DNA from: Micromonospora costi
Lineage (GTDB): Bacteria; Actinomycetota; Actinomycetes; Mycobacteriales; Micromonosporaceae
Assembly (NCBI RefSeq): GCF_003626655.1
Contig: NZ_RBAN01000002.1
Coordinates: 930,001-994,000, forward strand
DNA length: 64,000 bases
Direction: 5' to 3'
Every line of letters begins with the position of its first letter. Position 1 is the first letter of the stretch. The notes under the pieces are model-generated. The model was given only the letters and a program-made list of their open reading frames with translations, did not search any database and was not told the DNA's origin. Shown piece by piece: positions 31,671-40,429 of the stretch. Position numbers and translations under genes: made by a program.

Positions 31671-31925
31671 GTGTCGAGCGTCCGTGACGTGCTTGACCGG
31701 CTGGCAGCCGGGGAGATCACGCTGAAGCAGGCCGCCGAGGACTTCCGCACCCGCAAGTGGCCGGCACAGCCCGCCACCACCGAGGAGCAGGCGTGGGGTG
31801 TCCACGATGACCCGGCCCCAGCCGAGGACTCGTGGGACCTCGTGAACGCCGACTCCCGGCTCACCAGCGACCAGTACAAGGTGCTCGCCGAGGCGTACAC
31901 CGAGGCGATCTCCGCCAAGAGCTGA
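31671..31925 (+). CDS. small protein after the fusion, candidate immunity factor (84 aa)
   Basis: GTG 31671 lies 8 bases after AGAGGAGG; GTG 31662 and ATG 31665 are in frame but too close to it. The chain has a helical start (DVLDRLAAGEITLKQAAEDF) and an acidic second half. Its place 14 bases behind the toxin-like fusion and its size would fit an antitoxin, yet it has no known antitoxin motif. It may simply be a head protein. Confidence 0.65.
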   Translation: MSSVRDVLDRLAAGEITLKQAAEDFRTRKWPAQPATTEEQAWGVHDDPAPAEDSWDLVNADSRLTSDQYKVLAEAYTEAISAKS

Positions 31926-31963
31926 TCGCAGCCCTGTAGCTCTCTCGCCCGGCCGGGCGTGAC

Positions 31964-32000
31964 CTCGGCCCCCTGACCAGTCATTGGTGAGGGGGCCGAG
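31964..32000 (+). terminator. hairpin masking the next ribosome binding site
   Basis: Stem CTCGGCCCCCT (31964-31974) / AGGGGGCCGAG (31990-32000), 15-nt loop. The right arm contains GAGGGGG, the Shine-Dalgarno of TTG 32001, so the structure could end transcription or hold back translation. Confidence 0.55.
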
Positions 32001-32237
32001 TTGTCCCGCGTCGAGATCACCACCGCTGGTCACAGCATCGTCGTGGACGCCGATGGGCCGCTCGACCAGGTCGCAGGCAAGGCACTGTACCTGTGGGAGC
32101 GGACCCGTGATCCGCGTATCGACCGCGTCTACGGAGCGGTCGGCTTCTCCATGGAACGCTCCGACCCCGCCTACGTGGGCAGGCCGGACGTCGACCTCCA
32201 CCATCCCGATCCGCAGAGAGGACGGGATGGCCCATGA
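32001..32237 (+). CDS. small hypothetical protein (78 aa)
   Basis: TTG start directly after the hairpin and its GAGGGGG. Beta-rich N-terminus (VEITTAGHSIVVDADGP) and a Cys-free, Asp-rich end. It overlaps the next ATG by 4 bases, which supports translation. No function recognised. Confidence 0.55.
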   Translation: MSRVEITTAGHSIVVDADGPLDQVAGKALYLWERTRDPRIDRVYGAVGFSMERSDPAYVGRPDVDLHHPDPQRGRDGP

Positions 32238-32488
32238 AGCCGACCGTCGGCCGCATCGTGCAGTACGTCTCCTACGGCACCCCCGGCGGTGAGTACACCA
32301 GCCAGTGCCGGGCCGCGATCGTCGCCGGAGTCCCCGACGGCGCCCCGCCCTCGATCGGACCCGACGGGCCCGCCCGGCAGCTCGACCTGGCCGTGCTCAA
32401 CCCCACCGGCCTGTTCTTCAACCGCTGCGCGCAGGACGAGACCGGCAAGGCCGGCGGCACCTGGCACTGGCCCGAGCGGGAGGAGTAA
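32234..32488 (+). CDS. small conserved-type phage protein (84 aa)
   Basis: ATG in an ATGA overlap. The pattern GRIVQYVSYGTPGGEY, then LAVLNPTGLFFN and GGTWHWPE is one I recognise from many actinophage head regions. The function is unknown; the fold looks like a small beta barrel. Confidence 0.7.
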   Translation: MKPTVGRIVQYVSYGTPGGEYTSQCRAAIVAGVPDGAPPSIGPDGPARQLDLAVLNPTGLFFNRCAQDETGKAGGTWHWPEREE

Positions 32489-32491
32489 CCG

Positions 32492-34807
32492 ATGCCCTCC
32501 ACAGCCCCGCTGGCCCGCCGCGACGGCGTCGAGCTGGTCCGCACCGGCCGCTGGGACATTTCCACCGGCCAGTGGACCGCCGCCCGGGAAGACCTCGCCG
32601 CCGCCGTGGCCGCCCTGTCCTGCCCGGCCATCCAGAAGCCCATCATCAAGATCGGCCACACGGACACCCGGTTCACCCCCGGCGACGGGGAACCCGCGAT
32701 CGGCTGGTACGAGAACCTGCGCACCACCGACGGTGGACACACCCTCGTCGCCGACCAGGTCGCCCCCGCCTGGCTCAGCGACGTGCAGGCCGCCGCCTGG
32801 CCGAACCGGTCCGTCGAGGGCTCCTACAACTACCGGTGCGGGCTCGGCCACACCCACCCGTTCGTGCTGACCGCCGTGGCGCTGCTCGGCGTGACCCCTC
32901 CCGGGGTGTCCACCCTCACCAGCCTGAACAGCCTCGACGACGTGCGCGCCCTGTACGGGCTGGCCGCATCATCCCGGCAGCCCGGCGTAGCCGAAGTGCG
33001 GATCGCCGCGTCGGTGGGCGGTGACCTGACGCTGCACGTCGCCGCCGCCGAGCAGACCGAGCACACGGGCGCGATGGTCGCCCTCATCCCCCGCGCCGCC
33101 GACGCCGCCCGCCTGGCCGTCGAGGGCGGCGAGCCGGTCGACGAGCTGCACCTGACCCTGCTCTACCTCGGCAAGGCCGTCGACTTCTCCCCGAAGGCGC
33201 AGGCCGCGGTCGTGGACGCGGTACGCCGCGCCACCACCGACACCCCGCCCGTCGAAGCGCACGCGTTCGCGGTGTCCGTGTTCAACCCGCCCGGCGTGAC
33301 CAGCGCGGACGGCCGGGACCGGGACACCTGCCTCGTCCTCGGGATCGGCGGCGACGACCTCGAATACGTGCAGGCCGTGGCCGCATCCGCCGCCCGGCAC
33401 GCCGCCCTTCAATTCCAGGTCGACGTGAGCAAGCCGCACCGGCCGTGGGTGCCGCACGTGACGCTCACCTACACCGACGACCTGTCGCAGATCCCGGCGC
33501 TGGCCGCCCGCACCGGCCCGGTCGTCTTCGACCGAGTGCGGGTCGCGTTCGCCGGCCAGCACATCGACATCCCCCTCACCGCGGTCGACCTCGCCGACAT
33601 CTACGGCCCGCAGGCGGTCGACCCGGTCGCCGCCGCCGCAGCCGACACCGACGGCAACCAGCTCAAGCGGTACTGGCTGCACGGCGAGGGCCTGAAGAAG
33701 TGGGCGAACAACCCCCACCCATGGACCGCCCTGTACCGGCACCTGAAGAAGCACGTCGACCCCGAGCGGGCCAAGCGCATCGCGAGCGAGTGGTTCCACG
33801 AGCACTTCGGCTACTGGCCGGGCTCGAAGGAGCACCGCAAGACCGCCGCCTCGACCGGCCTGCCAGGAGAGGACACCATGCCCAACCCGACCCCCAGCCT
33901 GACCGAGCGGATCCACCAGGCGTGGAACGCCGCCGGCCAGCCCGAGCAGCAGTGGATCGTCGAGGCCGCCGAGGACGAGGTCATCGTCATGGACAACACC
34001 GACCGCAGCTTGGTGCGGGTGCCGGTGACGGTCGACGGCGACAGCATCTCGTTCGGCGCCCCGCAGCGGGTCCGCACCGCGTACGTGCCGGCCGACGAGC
34101 AGGTGGCCGCCTCCCGGATGGTGTTCGCCTCCGCCGAGGAGTCCCGGCCGGCCCAGCCGCCGGCCGCGCCGGCCCCGGAGCCGCCCGCCGACCCGGCCGG
34201 CGAACCCACCACCGACCCGGCCGAGGGCGAGCCCGCCCCGGTCGAGCCCGCCGAGCCCGCCACCGGCGAGCCGGCCCCCGTTCCCCCGGCCGCCGAGCCG
34301 GAGCCCAACACCGATCCGAAGGAGGACCCTGTGTCCACCCTGAGCACTGACGTGCGCTCGCGGCTCGGCCTGCCCGAGGACGCCGACGACAACGCGGTCA
34401 TGGCCGCGCTCGCCGACCTGAAAGCGAAGGCCGACGCCGCCCCGAACCCCGAGCAGGTCGCCGCCTCGACGGCCGCGACCAACGAGATGAAGGCGGAGAT
34501 CACCCGCCTGTCGACGGAACTGGCGAAGATCAACGCCAGCGCGGCGGCCGACGCGAAGAAGGCCCTCTTCGACGGCGCCGTCCAGACCGGCCGCATCAAG
34601 CCGGCCGACCGGGCGACGTGGGAGGAGCGGTACGACCGCGCCCCCGAGGTCACCGCCGACATCCTCGCCTCCCTGGCCCCGAACACCGCCGTCCCCGTGG
34701 CCGCGTCCGGGTTCACCGGCGACGTCGACATGGCCGGCGTCGACACCGAGTACGAGGCGCTGGTGGCCGGCATCGACGGCCCGTTCGCCGAGAAGGGAGC
34801 CAACTGA
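32492..34807 (+). CDS. capsid maturation protease/scaffold with inserted 2H phosphoesterase (771 aa)
   Basis: N-terminal about 160 residues resemble Mu gpI-type head proteases: IKIGHTDTRF, RSVEGSYNY and LLGVTPPGV. Residues about 195-375 are a 2H phosphoesterase with the two HxT motifs HLTL (H220) and HVTL (H322). Next a WLHGEGLKKWANNPHPWTAL segment, a Pro/Glu-rich linker (about 545-610) and a helical scaffold-like end. In-frame starts at 33878 and 34331, each with a strong Shine-Dalgarno, could give separate scaffold products. It precedes decoration and capsid genes, as expected. Confidence 0.8.
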   Translation: MPSTAPLARRDGVELVRTGRWDISTGQWTAAREDLAAAVAALSCPAIQKPIIKIGHTDTRFTPGDGEPAIGWYENLRTTDGGHTLVADQVAPAWLSDVQAAAWPNRSVEGSYNYRCGLGHTHPFVLTAVALLGVTPPGVSTLTSLNSLDDVRALYGLAASSRQPGVAEVRIAASVGGDLTLHVAAAEQTEHTGAMVALIPRAADAARLAVEGGEPVDELHLTLLYLGKAVDFSPKAQAAVVDAVRRATTDTPPVEAHAFAVSVFNPPGVTSADGRDRDTCLVLGIGGDDLEYVQAVAASAARHAALQFQVDVSKPHRPWVPHVTLTYTDDLSQIPALAARTGPVVFDRVRVAFAGQHIDIPLTAVDLADIYGPQAVDPVAAAAADTDGNQLKRYWLHGEGLKKWANNPHPWTALYRHLKKHVDPERAKRIASEWFHEHFGYWPGSKEHRKTAASTGLPGEDTMPNPTPSLTERIHQAWNAAGQPEQQWIVEAAEDEVIVMDNTDRSLVRVPVTVDGDSISFGAPQRVRTAYVPADEQVAASRMVFASAEESRPAQPPAAPAPEPPADPAGEPTTDPAEGEPAPVEPAEPATGEPAPVPPAAEPEPNTDPKEDPVSTLSTDVRSRLGLPEDADDNAVMAALADLKAKADAAPNPEQVAASTAATNEMKAEITRLSTELAKINASAAADAKKALFDGAVQTGRIKPADRATWEERYDRAPEVTADILASLAPNTAVPVAASGFTGDVDMAGVDTEYEALVAGIDGPFAEKGAN
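33878..34807 (+). CDS. possible nested scaffold start inside the protease gene
   Basis: ATG 33878 is in frame and follows CAGGAGAGGAC by 4 bases. It would make a 309-aa protein with the linker and scaffold part but no protease, like Nu3 within lambda C. A second internal start, GTG 34331 after GAAGGAGGA, would give 158 residues. Confidence 0.45.
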   Translation: MPNPTPSLTERIHQAWNAAGQPEQQWIVEAAEDEVIVMDNTDRSLVRVPVTVDGDSISFGAPQRVRTAYVPADEQVAASRMVFASAEESRPAQPPAAPAPEPPADPAGEPTTDPAEGEPAPVEPAEPATGEPAPVPPAAEPEPNTDPKEDPVSTLSTDVRSRLGLPEDADDNAVMAALADLKAKADAAPNPEQVAASTAATNEMKAEITRLSTELAKINASAAADAKKALFDGAVQTGRIKPADRATWEERYDRAPEVTADILASLAPNTAVPVAASGFTGDVDMAGVDTEYEALVAGIDGPFAEKGAN

Positions 34808-34809
34808 CC

Positions 34810-35169
34810 ATGGGCGCCTACGAGCCGAAGTACCTGTACTCCGACCAGATCAACGCCACCTTCTCGGCGAACACCACCGGCGGCCAGTCGGTCATCGTGA
34901 CCGGCAACGGCACCGTCGGCCCGGCCACCGCCGGCAGCCCCGCGTGCGTGGGTGTCGCCGCGAACGACGTGGCCGCGAACCAGCGCGGCGCCTACTTCCC
35001 GCGCGGCAAGGTCCACGTCTCGAAGGCGTCCGGCGCGATCACCGCCGGAGCCCGCGTCGACACCGGCGCCGCCGGCACCGTCGCCTCCGGCGCCGCCGGG
35101 GTCAACAACGTCGGCATCGCCCTCACCACGGCCGCCGACGGCGCGGACGTGGAGTGGATGGAGATCTGA
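34810..35169 (+). CDS. head decoration protein-like (119 aa)
   Basis: ATG two bases after the protease stop. The chain is beta-rich and small-residue-rich (GNGTVGPATAGSPACVGVAA, GAVDTGAAGTV-type repeats) like DUF2190/gpD-type decoration proteins, which trimerise on the capsid. The position between protease/scaffold and major capsid gene is the standard one. Confidence 0.75.
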   Translation: MGAYEPKYLYSDQINATFSANTTGGQSVIVTGNGTVGPATAGSPACVGVAANDVAANQRGAYFPRGKVHVSKASGAITAGARVDTGAAGTVASGAAGVNNVGIALTTAADGADVEWMEI

Positions 35170-35188
35170 CCCACCCCGCTGTCGTGAC

Positions 35189-35219
35189 GCCCGCCGGCCG
35201 CCACTCCTGACCGGCGGGC
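35189..35219 (+). terminator. hairpin before the capsid gene
   Basis: Stem GCCCGCCGG (35189-35197) / CCGGCGGGC (35211-35219), 13-nt loop. It may set the ratio between decoration and capsid transcripts; no T-run follows. Confidence 0.45.
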
Positions 35220-35336
35220 GCCCGCACACCCCGCACCACAACCCCAGACCCGCGCACCACCAAGGCCCCACGCATCCCCGCGTGCGGGCCTCTTCGTCGT
35301 GCCCGCCAGCCGGGCCACCTTGGAAGGACGACCCGA

Positions 35337-36272
35337 ATGCCGGGCGCTTACCCTCCGGCCGCACCCACGCTGGCCGGCGACCTGCTCACCATCCACCGCC
35401 TGCTCCAGAACCCGACGTACCTGCGTCGCAGGCTGCGCACGATCGCCGAGCTGCGGTTCGTCGCGGACCGCATCCTCACCGGCCGCTTCCGCACCAGCGG
35501 CGGCGCGATCGCGTTCGAGCAGTCCGAGCCGATCATGAACAGCCGTCCCGTCGAGGCCGTCGCTCCCGGCGGCGAGTACCCGCGGGACAGCACGCCCGAG
35601 GGCACCGCCGCGCTGGCGGCGGTCAGCAAGTGGGGCCAGGCGGTCCCGCTGACCGACGAGAAGCTGAAGCGGTCCGTCTACATGGGCCAGGAGCTGAACC
35701 GGGCCCTGATCAAGACCGCGAACACGGTCATCTCGAAGGTCGACCGGCTCGCCACCTCCGCCGTGGCGTCGGCCGTCACCAACTCGATCGCCGCGTCGGC
35801 CGCGTGGAACGCCGCCTCGCCGATGCTGTTCCGCGATGTCGAGCTGGCCGCGGCGAAGATCGTGGACCTCAACCAGGGCTACAACCCGCGCGCCGTGCTC
35901 ATGTCCACCACCAAGTACGCGCTGCTGATCACCGACCCGGCGATCGCCGCGCTGCGCCGCCGCGAAGCGTCGGACAACCCGATCTACGGCGGCGACATCG
36001 ACCGGCTCGGCAAGTACGAGATCGTCACCACCGCCGTCGCGAACCTGCCGTCCGACGACGTGTGGGTGTACGACCCCGACCAGCTCGGCGGCATGGCCGA
36101 CGAGACCGAGGTGGACCCGGGCTACGCCACCCTGCCGAACAACCTTCAGTACAAGACCAAGCGGATCGACGAGCGGGACTCGTGGGACATCTGGGCCCGC
36201 CGGATCACCGTCCCGGTCGTGCAGGAGCCGGGCGCGGCGATCCGCCTCACCGGCACCGGTTCGCTGGGCTGA
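35337..36272 (+). CDS. major capsid protein (311 aa)
   Basis: ATG with TTGGAAGGACG upstream. HK97-type fold is suggested by length, position and landmarks: a long N-terminal arm, SRPVEAVAPGGEYPRD, a helical spine (KLKRSVYMGQELNRALIKTA) and a beta-rich C-terminus with RITVPVVQEPGAAIRL. No Cys. It follows decoration protein and precedes connector genes. I have no cleavage site to offer; the protease upstream may trim the N-terminus. Confidence 0.85.
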   Translation: MPGAYPPAAPTLAGDLLTIHRLLQNPTYLRRRLRTIAELRFVADRILTGRFRTSGGAIAFEQSEPIMNSRPVEAVAPGGEYPRDSTPEGTAALAAVSKWGQAVPLTDEKLKRSVYMGQELNRALIKTANTVISKVDRLATSAVASAVTNSIAASAAWNAASPMLFRDVELAAAKIVDLNQGYNPRAVLMSTTKYALLITDPAIAALRRREASDNPIYGGDIDRLGKYEIVTTAVANLPSDDVWVYDPDQLGGMADETEVDPGYATLPNNLQYKTKRIDERDSWDIWARRITVPVVQEPGAAIRLTGTGSLG

Positions 36273-36286
36273 GAGGGGACCTGATC

Positions 36287-36823
36287 GTGGCTACCTACCA
36301 GCTCGTGGGCGAGTGCGCCTACGTGTCCACCAACACGGCGCTCGGCCGGGCGAAGGTGCTCGTGCACAAGGGCGCGCTCATCCCCGCCGACGCGCCGGAG
36401 CTGAAGCACCTGCTCGACATCGGCATGGCCGCCCGCGTGGGCGGCGACGAGACGGGCGGGGTCAACGCGGCCGGTGAGCCGGCCGCGGTCGCCGACCGCA
36501 CCGTGGTCCCCGCCTCGGACGGCTCCCGGGCGATGGAGCCCGTCGAGGAGCAGACCGCGACCGGCACGGCGCACGGCCAGTCCCTCAACGTCAGCAACGC
36601 CGACGCGGAGCCGACCGAGGAGGACAAGGCTGCCGCCGAGACGGCCGCCCGCCGCCAGGCCGCCCGGGAGAAGCTGGCCGCCCTCGGCGGCAAGGCGCCC
36701 GACGGCCGCGCGTCCACCGACGTGCTCGTGGAGTACCTGGTCGCCCAGGGCGGCAACTACGACGACCTCATCCGGTCCGAGCGCTCGGACCTGGTCGAGA
36801 CGGTCAAGTCCCGGCAGGGCTGA
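36287..36823 (+). CDS. head-associated hypothetical protein (178 aa)
   Basis: GTG behind GAGAGGGGAC, 14 bases after the capsid gene. N-terminal beta part (YQLVGECAYVST), a disordered acidic middle (about 60-115), and a C-terminal helix-extended-helix segment (KLAALGGKAPDGRASTDVL) that may bind DNA or another head protein. Possibly a connector or a capsid accessory; not recognised. Confidence 0.65.
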   Translation: MATYQLVGECAYVSTNTALGRAKVLVHKGALIPADAPELKHLLDIGMAARVGGDETGGVNAAGEPAAVADRTVVPASDGSRAMEPVEEQTATGTAHGQSLNVSNADAEPTEEDKAAAETAARRQAAREKLAALGGKAPDGRASTDVLVEYLVAQGGNYDDLIRSERSDLVETVKSRQG

Positions 36824-36834
36824 CCCCCTGGTCC

Positions 36835-36875
36835 GGTCCGGCCGCCCGAACTCCCCAGCGCCGGGCGGCCGGACC
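36835..36875 (+). terminator. terminator hairpin after head genes
   Basis: 13-bp stem GGTCCGGCCGCCC (36835-36847) / GGGCGGCCGGACC (36863-36875), 15-nt loop. Closes the capsid operon; the next gene has its own Shine-Dalgarno. Confidence 0.6.
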
Positions 36876-36906
36876 ACCCCTGCTCAACCCCTGAACGGAG
36901 GCCGCC

Positions 36907-37185
36907 GTGGCGGTGTCACCGCAGCACTTCACCCTCACCGCCAACGTCGAGAAGACGTTCACCTTCGATGTGAACGGGGCGACCGTCGAGGTCACCAACC
37001 TGGACGGGGCGGCCGAGGTCTACTTCACCGTCAACAACACCCCCGCCGTCGTCGGCCAAGACGGCTGCCACGTCCTGCCCGCGGCGATCTGCTCGATGGA
37101 GCTGCCCGACGAGACGAAGGGCGTCAACTCGGTCGTGCGGGTCCGCTCCGCCGGCACCCCGAAGGTGTCGGTGAGGGTGTGGTGA
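36907..37185 (+). CDS. small beta-rich virion-type protein (92 aa)
   Basis: GTG with AACGGAGGC upstream. An all-beta pattern (FTLTANVEKTFTFDVNGATV, VEVTNLDGAAEVYFTVN) that resembles small head or tail decoration proteins. Its stop overlaps the fibre-like gene at 37182, suggesting both are parts of the same surface structure. Confidence 0.6.
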   Translation: MAVSPQHFTLTANVEKTFTFDVNGATVEVTNLDGAAEVYFTVNNTPAVVGQDGCHVLPAAICSMELPDETKGVNSVVRVRSAGTPKVSVRVW

Positions 37186-37751
37186 GCCGCGCGTTCTGGG
37201 GCCCCGGCAGTGGAGCCGGAAGCCTGCCCGCGGTGCAACCGATTCCGTCCGGGCAGTGGCGGGGCAGCCCCGGCGCCATCGCCACCCTTTCCGCCGCCGT
37301 GGACATCGAACGGGCGCAGCTCGTGTGGCTGCCCCCCGGACAGGCGTTGCAGGCCCTCGGCGTATACGTCAACGTCGGCGTCGCCGACACCGACCTGCGG
37401 TTGGGGATCCGCGCCGACAGCACCGGCCTCCCCGGCGCGCTGCTCCTCGACGCCGGCATCATCGCCGCCACCCCCGCCGGTGTCCGCGCCCTCGCGATCA
37501 CGTTCACCGTTCCGGCCGGACCCGCCACTGGCGTGCCGCTCTGGCTGACCGTCACACCGCAGGGCACCAACACGGTGAGCCTGGTCGGCACGGTCACCGG
37601 CCAGGAGACACGGGACCTACCGAACGCCAACTCGGCGTTGCTCTACCACGGCACCGTCACCCAGGGCGGTGTCACCGGCGCCTTGCCTGCCGGGTTCACC
37701 CCCAACGGGTACGCGTCGCCAGGCCCGGCGTTCGCCATTCAAGCCGCCTGA
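37182..37751 (+). CDS. receptor-binding-type beta-sandwich protein (189 aa)
   Basis: GTG in a GTGA overlap. From residue about 25 the chain has IERAQLVWLPPGQALQALGV, then LRLGIRADSTGLPGALLLDAG and a VPAGPATGVPLWLTV strand: the jelly-roll layout that recurs at the C-termini of the next two genes (there RHGVYANDP, ADYGTVDVS). Likely a capsid- or tail-attached receptor-binding module. The relation to the other two copies is at fold level only. Confidence 0.6.
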   Translation: MSRAFWGPGSGAGSLPAVQPIPSGQWRGSPGAIATLSAAVDIERAQLVWLPPGQALQALGVYVNVGVADTDLRLGIRADSTGLPGALLLDAGIIAATPAGVRALAITFTVPAGPATGVPLWLTVTPQGTNTVSLVGTVTGQETRDLPNANSALLYHGTVTQGGVTGALPAGFTPNGYASPGPAFAIQAA

Positions 37752-37816
37752 CCAGGCCAGTCCATACCGGCCGCGCGCCGGACCCCACCCCATGAACCCC
37801 TGAATGGAGGTGGCCC

Positions 37817-40411
37817 GTGGCCCGGCTGTACTCCGACCTCGGCCAGCGGACCGTCTACCTGCGTAACGGCCTCGCGCTGGCGCAGGGCCTTCCGTGCCTG
37901 ATCTACAAGACCCCGCCCGGCCACCCGTCGCCACAGCCCGCCAACCTGGCTGCCTTCGACCCGGCCAACCGCGACGCTCCCGGCGCCCCGATCGTCGGTG
38001 GCGCTCTCGTCGTTGACCTCCACTCGAACAGGCCCGCGTTCTGGGACCTCGACGACATGCCCTGCCTGTGGATCACGGTCAGCGGCGGGCCGATGGAAGC
38101 GATCTACCCGGACTCGCAGCCGCAGCTCGACGCGCAGGCCGCGCGGATCACCGCCTTGGAGCCGGGCGGCGGAAACGAGGTCGCGACCGCCGCTGCCCTC
38201 GCTGCCGAAACGACCGCCCGCACTCAGGCGCTCACCGCCGAAGTGAACGCCCGAGTGGCCGGCGACTCGACCACCGCGGCCACCGCCGCCGCAGACGCCA
38301 CAGCCAAGGCCAACGCGGCGCAGACCGCCGCGATCGCCGCCGTCACACCACGGTTCGCCGCCCTCGAACGGTTGTCCGGCCTGGCCGTGTTCCGTGACGC
38401 GGAGAACCTGCTGGTCCGCGCCCCCTTCGACGCGACCCGCGACATCCTCATGCCGTTCGACGCCAACGGCGGCGCCGAGAACATGTTCATGCTCAGCAAC
38501 CCCGTCGTGTCATCGGTGGCGCTGATCCCGTCGTCAGCCGCCGACTCGACGATCTGGCCGACTGTCACCGGCGCCACCAACATCCACGGCACCGGCGACG
38601 AGAACGCGCCGATCAACACCGGCTGGTCGTACGTCGGAGGGAACCACGGATACAGCGTCGGCTCCCAGGTGACGGCCACCGGTCACGGGAAGACCACCGC
38701 TGACGTCGGCTCGCAATGGTCGGACGGCACCCGCACCTACACGCTGCTGCGGGTCGTGGACGTGAACACCCTGCTGTTCGCCAACCCGTACACCGTCTCC
38801 AACGGCATCGCCACGGGCGGGGCCGTCGCGCCGGCTGCCACGCTCACGCACGTCTCCGGGGCCACGAACACCGGTTCGGTGCCGATCACCGGCGGAGTGG
38901 CCGGGGCGGTGCAGATCCACCCGTCCACCTACGGCCGCACCTACACGATCGAGCTGGACGGCCGGCCGGTCGCCGACGGTAAGACGTTCGGGCAGGTGCT
39001 CACCGTCACGGAGACGTACTACGTCGCCTCCTACAAGGGCCTGGTGGACACGGCGCAGGCCAACATCGGCACCCCCGTGCACACGATCATGAGCCAGGTG
39101 CCGGCGCTCGCCCGGGTGTCGAACACCTACCGGGTCACCCCCGCCACGGTCGTTGTCGCCCAACGCCTCACCGCGCTGGAAAAGACGAACGTGAACATGG
39201 GTGTCACCCAGGCGATCGGGTTGACCACGCCAGCGGGTGGGAAGCTGCGCCAGTTCATGGCCGGCATCGGCACCGTCGGCGGGTTCAACTTCTCGACCCT
39301 CGCCGACCTCTCTGCCATGACCACCACCCTCAACTTCGGGCCGGCCACCTACCTCAACCCGGTCCAGCCGGCGGTCAGCGTGCAGCAGTGGGCGTGCAAC
39401 GCGGCCGGCGACCCGCAGTGGGGCCTGGCGCTGGGCGTCCTACCCATCGCCGACGGTCACCCGACGCAGCGGCTGAAGAACGCGCCCACGCAGACGTGGT
39501 TCATGCCGAACACGACGAAGAAGAACTACCCGCAGATCGCGTGGTCGAAGCCGATGAACCCTGGTGAGAGCCTGTCCGCGACCGCGTACCGGCGTTACCT
39601 CGCACCGCCGGCCGAGGTCACCGAGTTCACCGTTTCCGACGGCACGAACACGTGGGCGATCATCGAGCGGACCACCACCACCAGCGAAGGCCGGGCCGCC
39701 GCGCCGCAGCTCCTCGGCCGCCGGCTGGTGCCGGCAGGCGTGACGACCATCGCCGCGGCCGAACGAGTCACCGGTGAGGGCATCGCCTACTCGGCGCCGG
39801 CCCTGCCGGCGTACGGCATGTGGCAGGCCGTCCCGGACGCATCGCGGTTGGAGACGATCCCCGGCGCGACCGGACAGCCGGGTAGCTACTTCCTGGTGGC
39901 GCAGGGCAACGTCACCACCGCCGCGCTCACCGGCAGCTTCAACATCCTGTACCTGTTCCCGATGTACCTGCCCGAGGCTGTGCTGGTCGACCGGGCCTGC
40001 ATCGAGGTGACGGCTGTCGGTACCGGCGTGGTCCGGCACGGGGTGTACGCCAACGACCCGGCGACTGGTCTGCCCTCCGGCGCCGGCCCGATCGCCGACT
40101 ACGGGACGGTCGACGTCAGCGCCACGGGCATCAAGGAATCGACGCTGTCGACGCCTGTGCTCCTCCCTGCCGGCTGGCACTGGTACGGCTGGGTGTGGCA
40201 GGAGACCAACACCACCCCGCCGACCATGCGCCTCCTCAACAGCGGAACCGGAATCGGTCCGTTCAACATCGGCGGCTCCCCATCGCTCATGAGTGGGGCG
40301 AGGCTGGGCTACTTCGTCAACGCGGTGGCCGGCCCGCTCGGCGCGGTGACGGTCAGCGCCGGCAACAGCCACCAGCTCAACTCCCCGCGCGTCGCTTACC
40401 GCCGCGCCTGA
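37817..40411 (+). CDS. large fibre/spike-like protein (864 aa)
   Basis: GTG with ATGGAGGTGG upstream. N-terminal about 100 residues share order with the gene at 40526 (VVDLHSNRPAFWDLDD; ...GGPMEAIYP) and likely attach the fibre. An Ala-rich coiled segment follows (about 120-180), then a Thr/Gly-rich beta region. The last about 175 residues are a receptor-binding-type domain nearly duplicated in the next gene (ALTGSFNILYLFPMYLPEAV). No catalytic motif seen. Location between head and neck genes is unusual for a fibre. Confidence 0.75.
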   Translation: MARLYSDLGQRTVYLRNGLALAQGLPCLIYKTPPGHPSPQPANLAAFDPANRDAPGAPIVGGALVVDLHSNRPAFWDLDDMPCLWITVSGGPMEAIYPDSQPQLDAQAARITALEPGGGNEVATAAALAAETTARTQALTAEVNARVAGDSTTAATAAADATAKANAAQTAAIAAVTPRFAALERLSGLAVFRDAENLLVRAPFDATRDILMPFDANGGAENMFMLSNPVVSSVALIPSSAADSTIWPTVTGATNIHGTGDENAPINTGWSYVGGNHGYSVGSQVTATGHGKTTADVGSQWSDGTRTYTLLRVVDVNTLLFANPYTVSNGIATGGAVAPAATLTHVSGATNTGSVPITGGVAGAVQIHPSTYGRTYTIELDGRPVADGKTFGQVLTVTETYYVASYKGLVDTAQANIGTPVHTIMSQVPALARVSNTYRVTPATVVVAQRLTALEKTNVNMGVTQAIGLTTPAGGKLRQFMAGIGTVGGFNFSTLADLSAMTTTLNFGPATYLNPVQPAVSVQQWACNAAGDPQWGLALGVLPIADGHPTQRLKNAPTQTWFMPNTTKKNYPQIAWSKPMNPGESLSATAYRRYLAPPAEVTEFTVSDGTNTWAIIERTTTTSEGRAAAPQLLGRRLVPAGVTTIAAAERVTGEGIAYSAPALPAYGMWQAVPDASRLETIPGATGQPGSYFLVAQGNVTTAALTGSFNILYLFPMYLPEAVLVDRACIEVTAVGTGVVRHGVYANDPATGLPSGAGPIADYGTVDVSATGIKESTLSTPVLLPAGWHWYGWVWQETNTTPPTMRLLNSGTGIGPFNIGGSPSLMSGARLGYFVNAVAGPLGAVTVSAGNSHQLNSPRVAYRRA

Positions 40412-40429
40412 TCCGCGCGTCCCCCGCTG

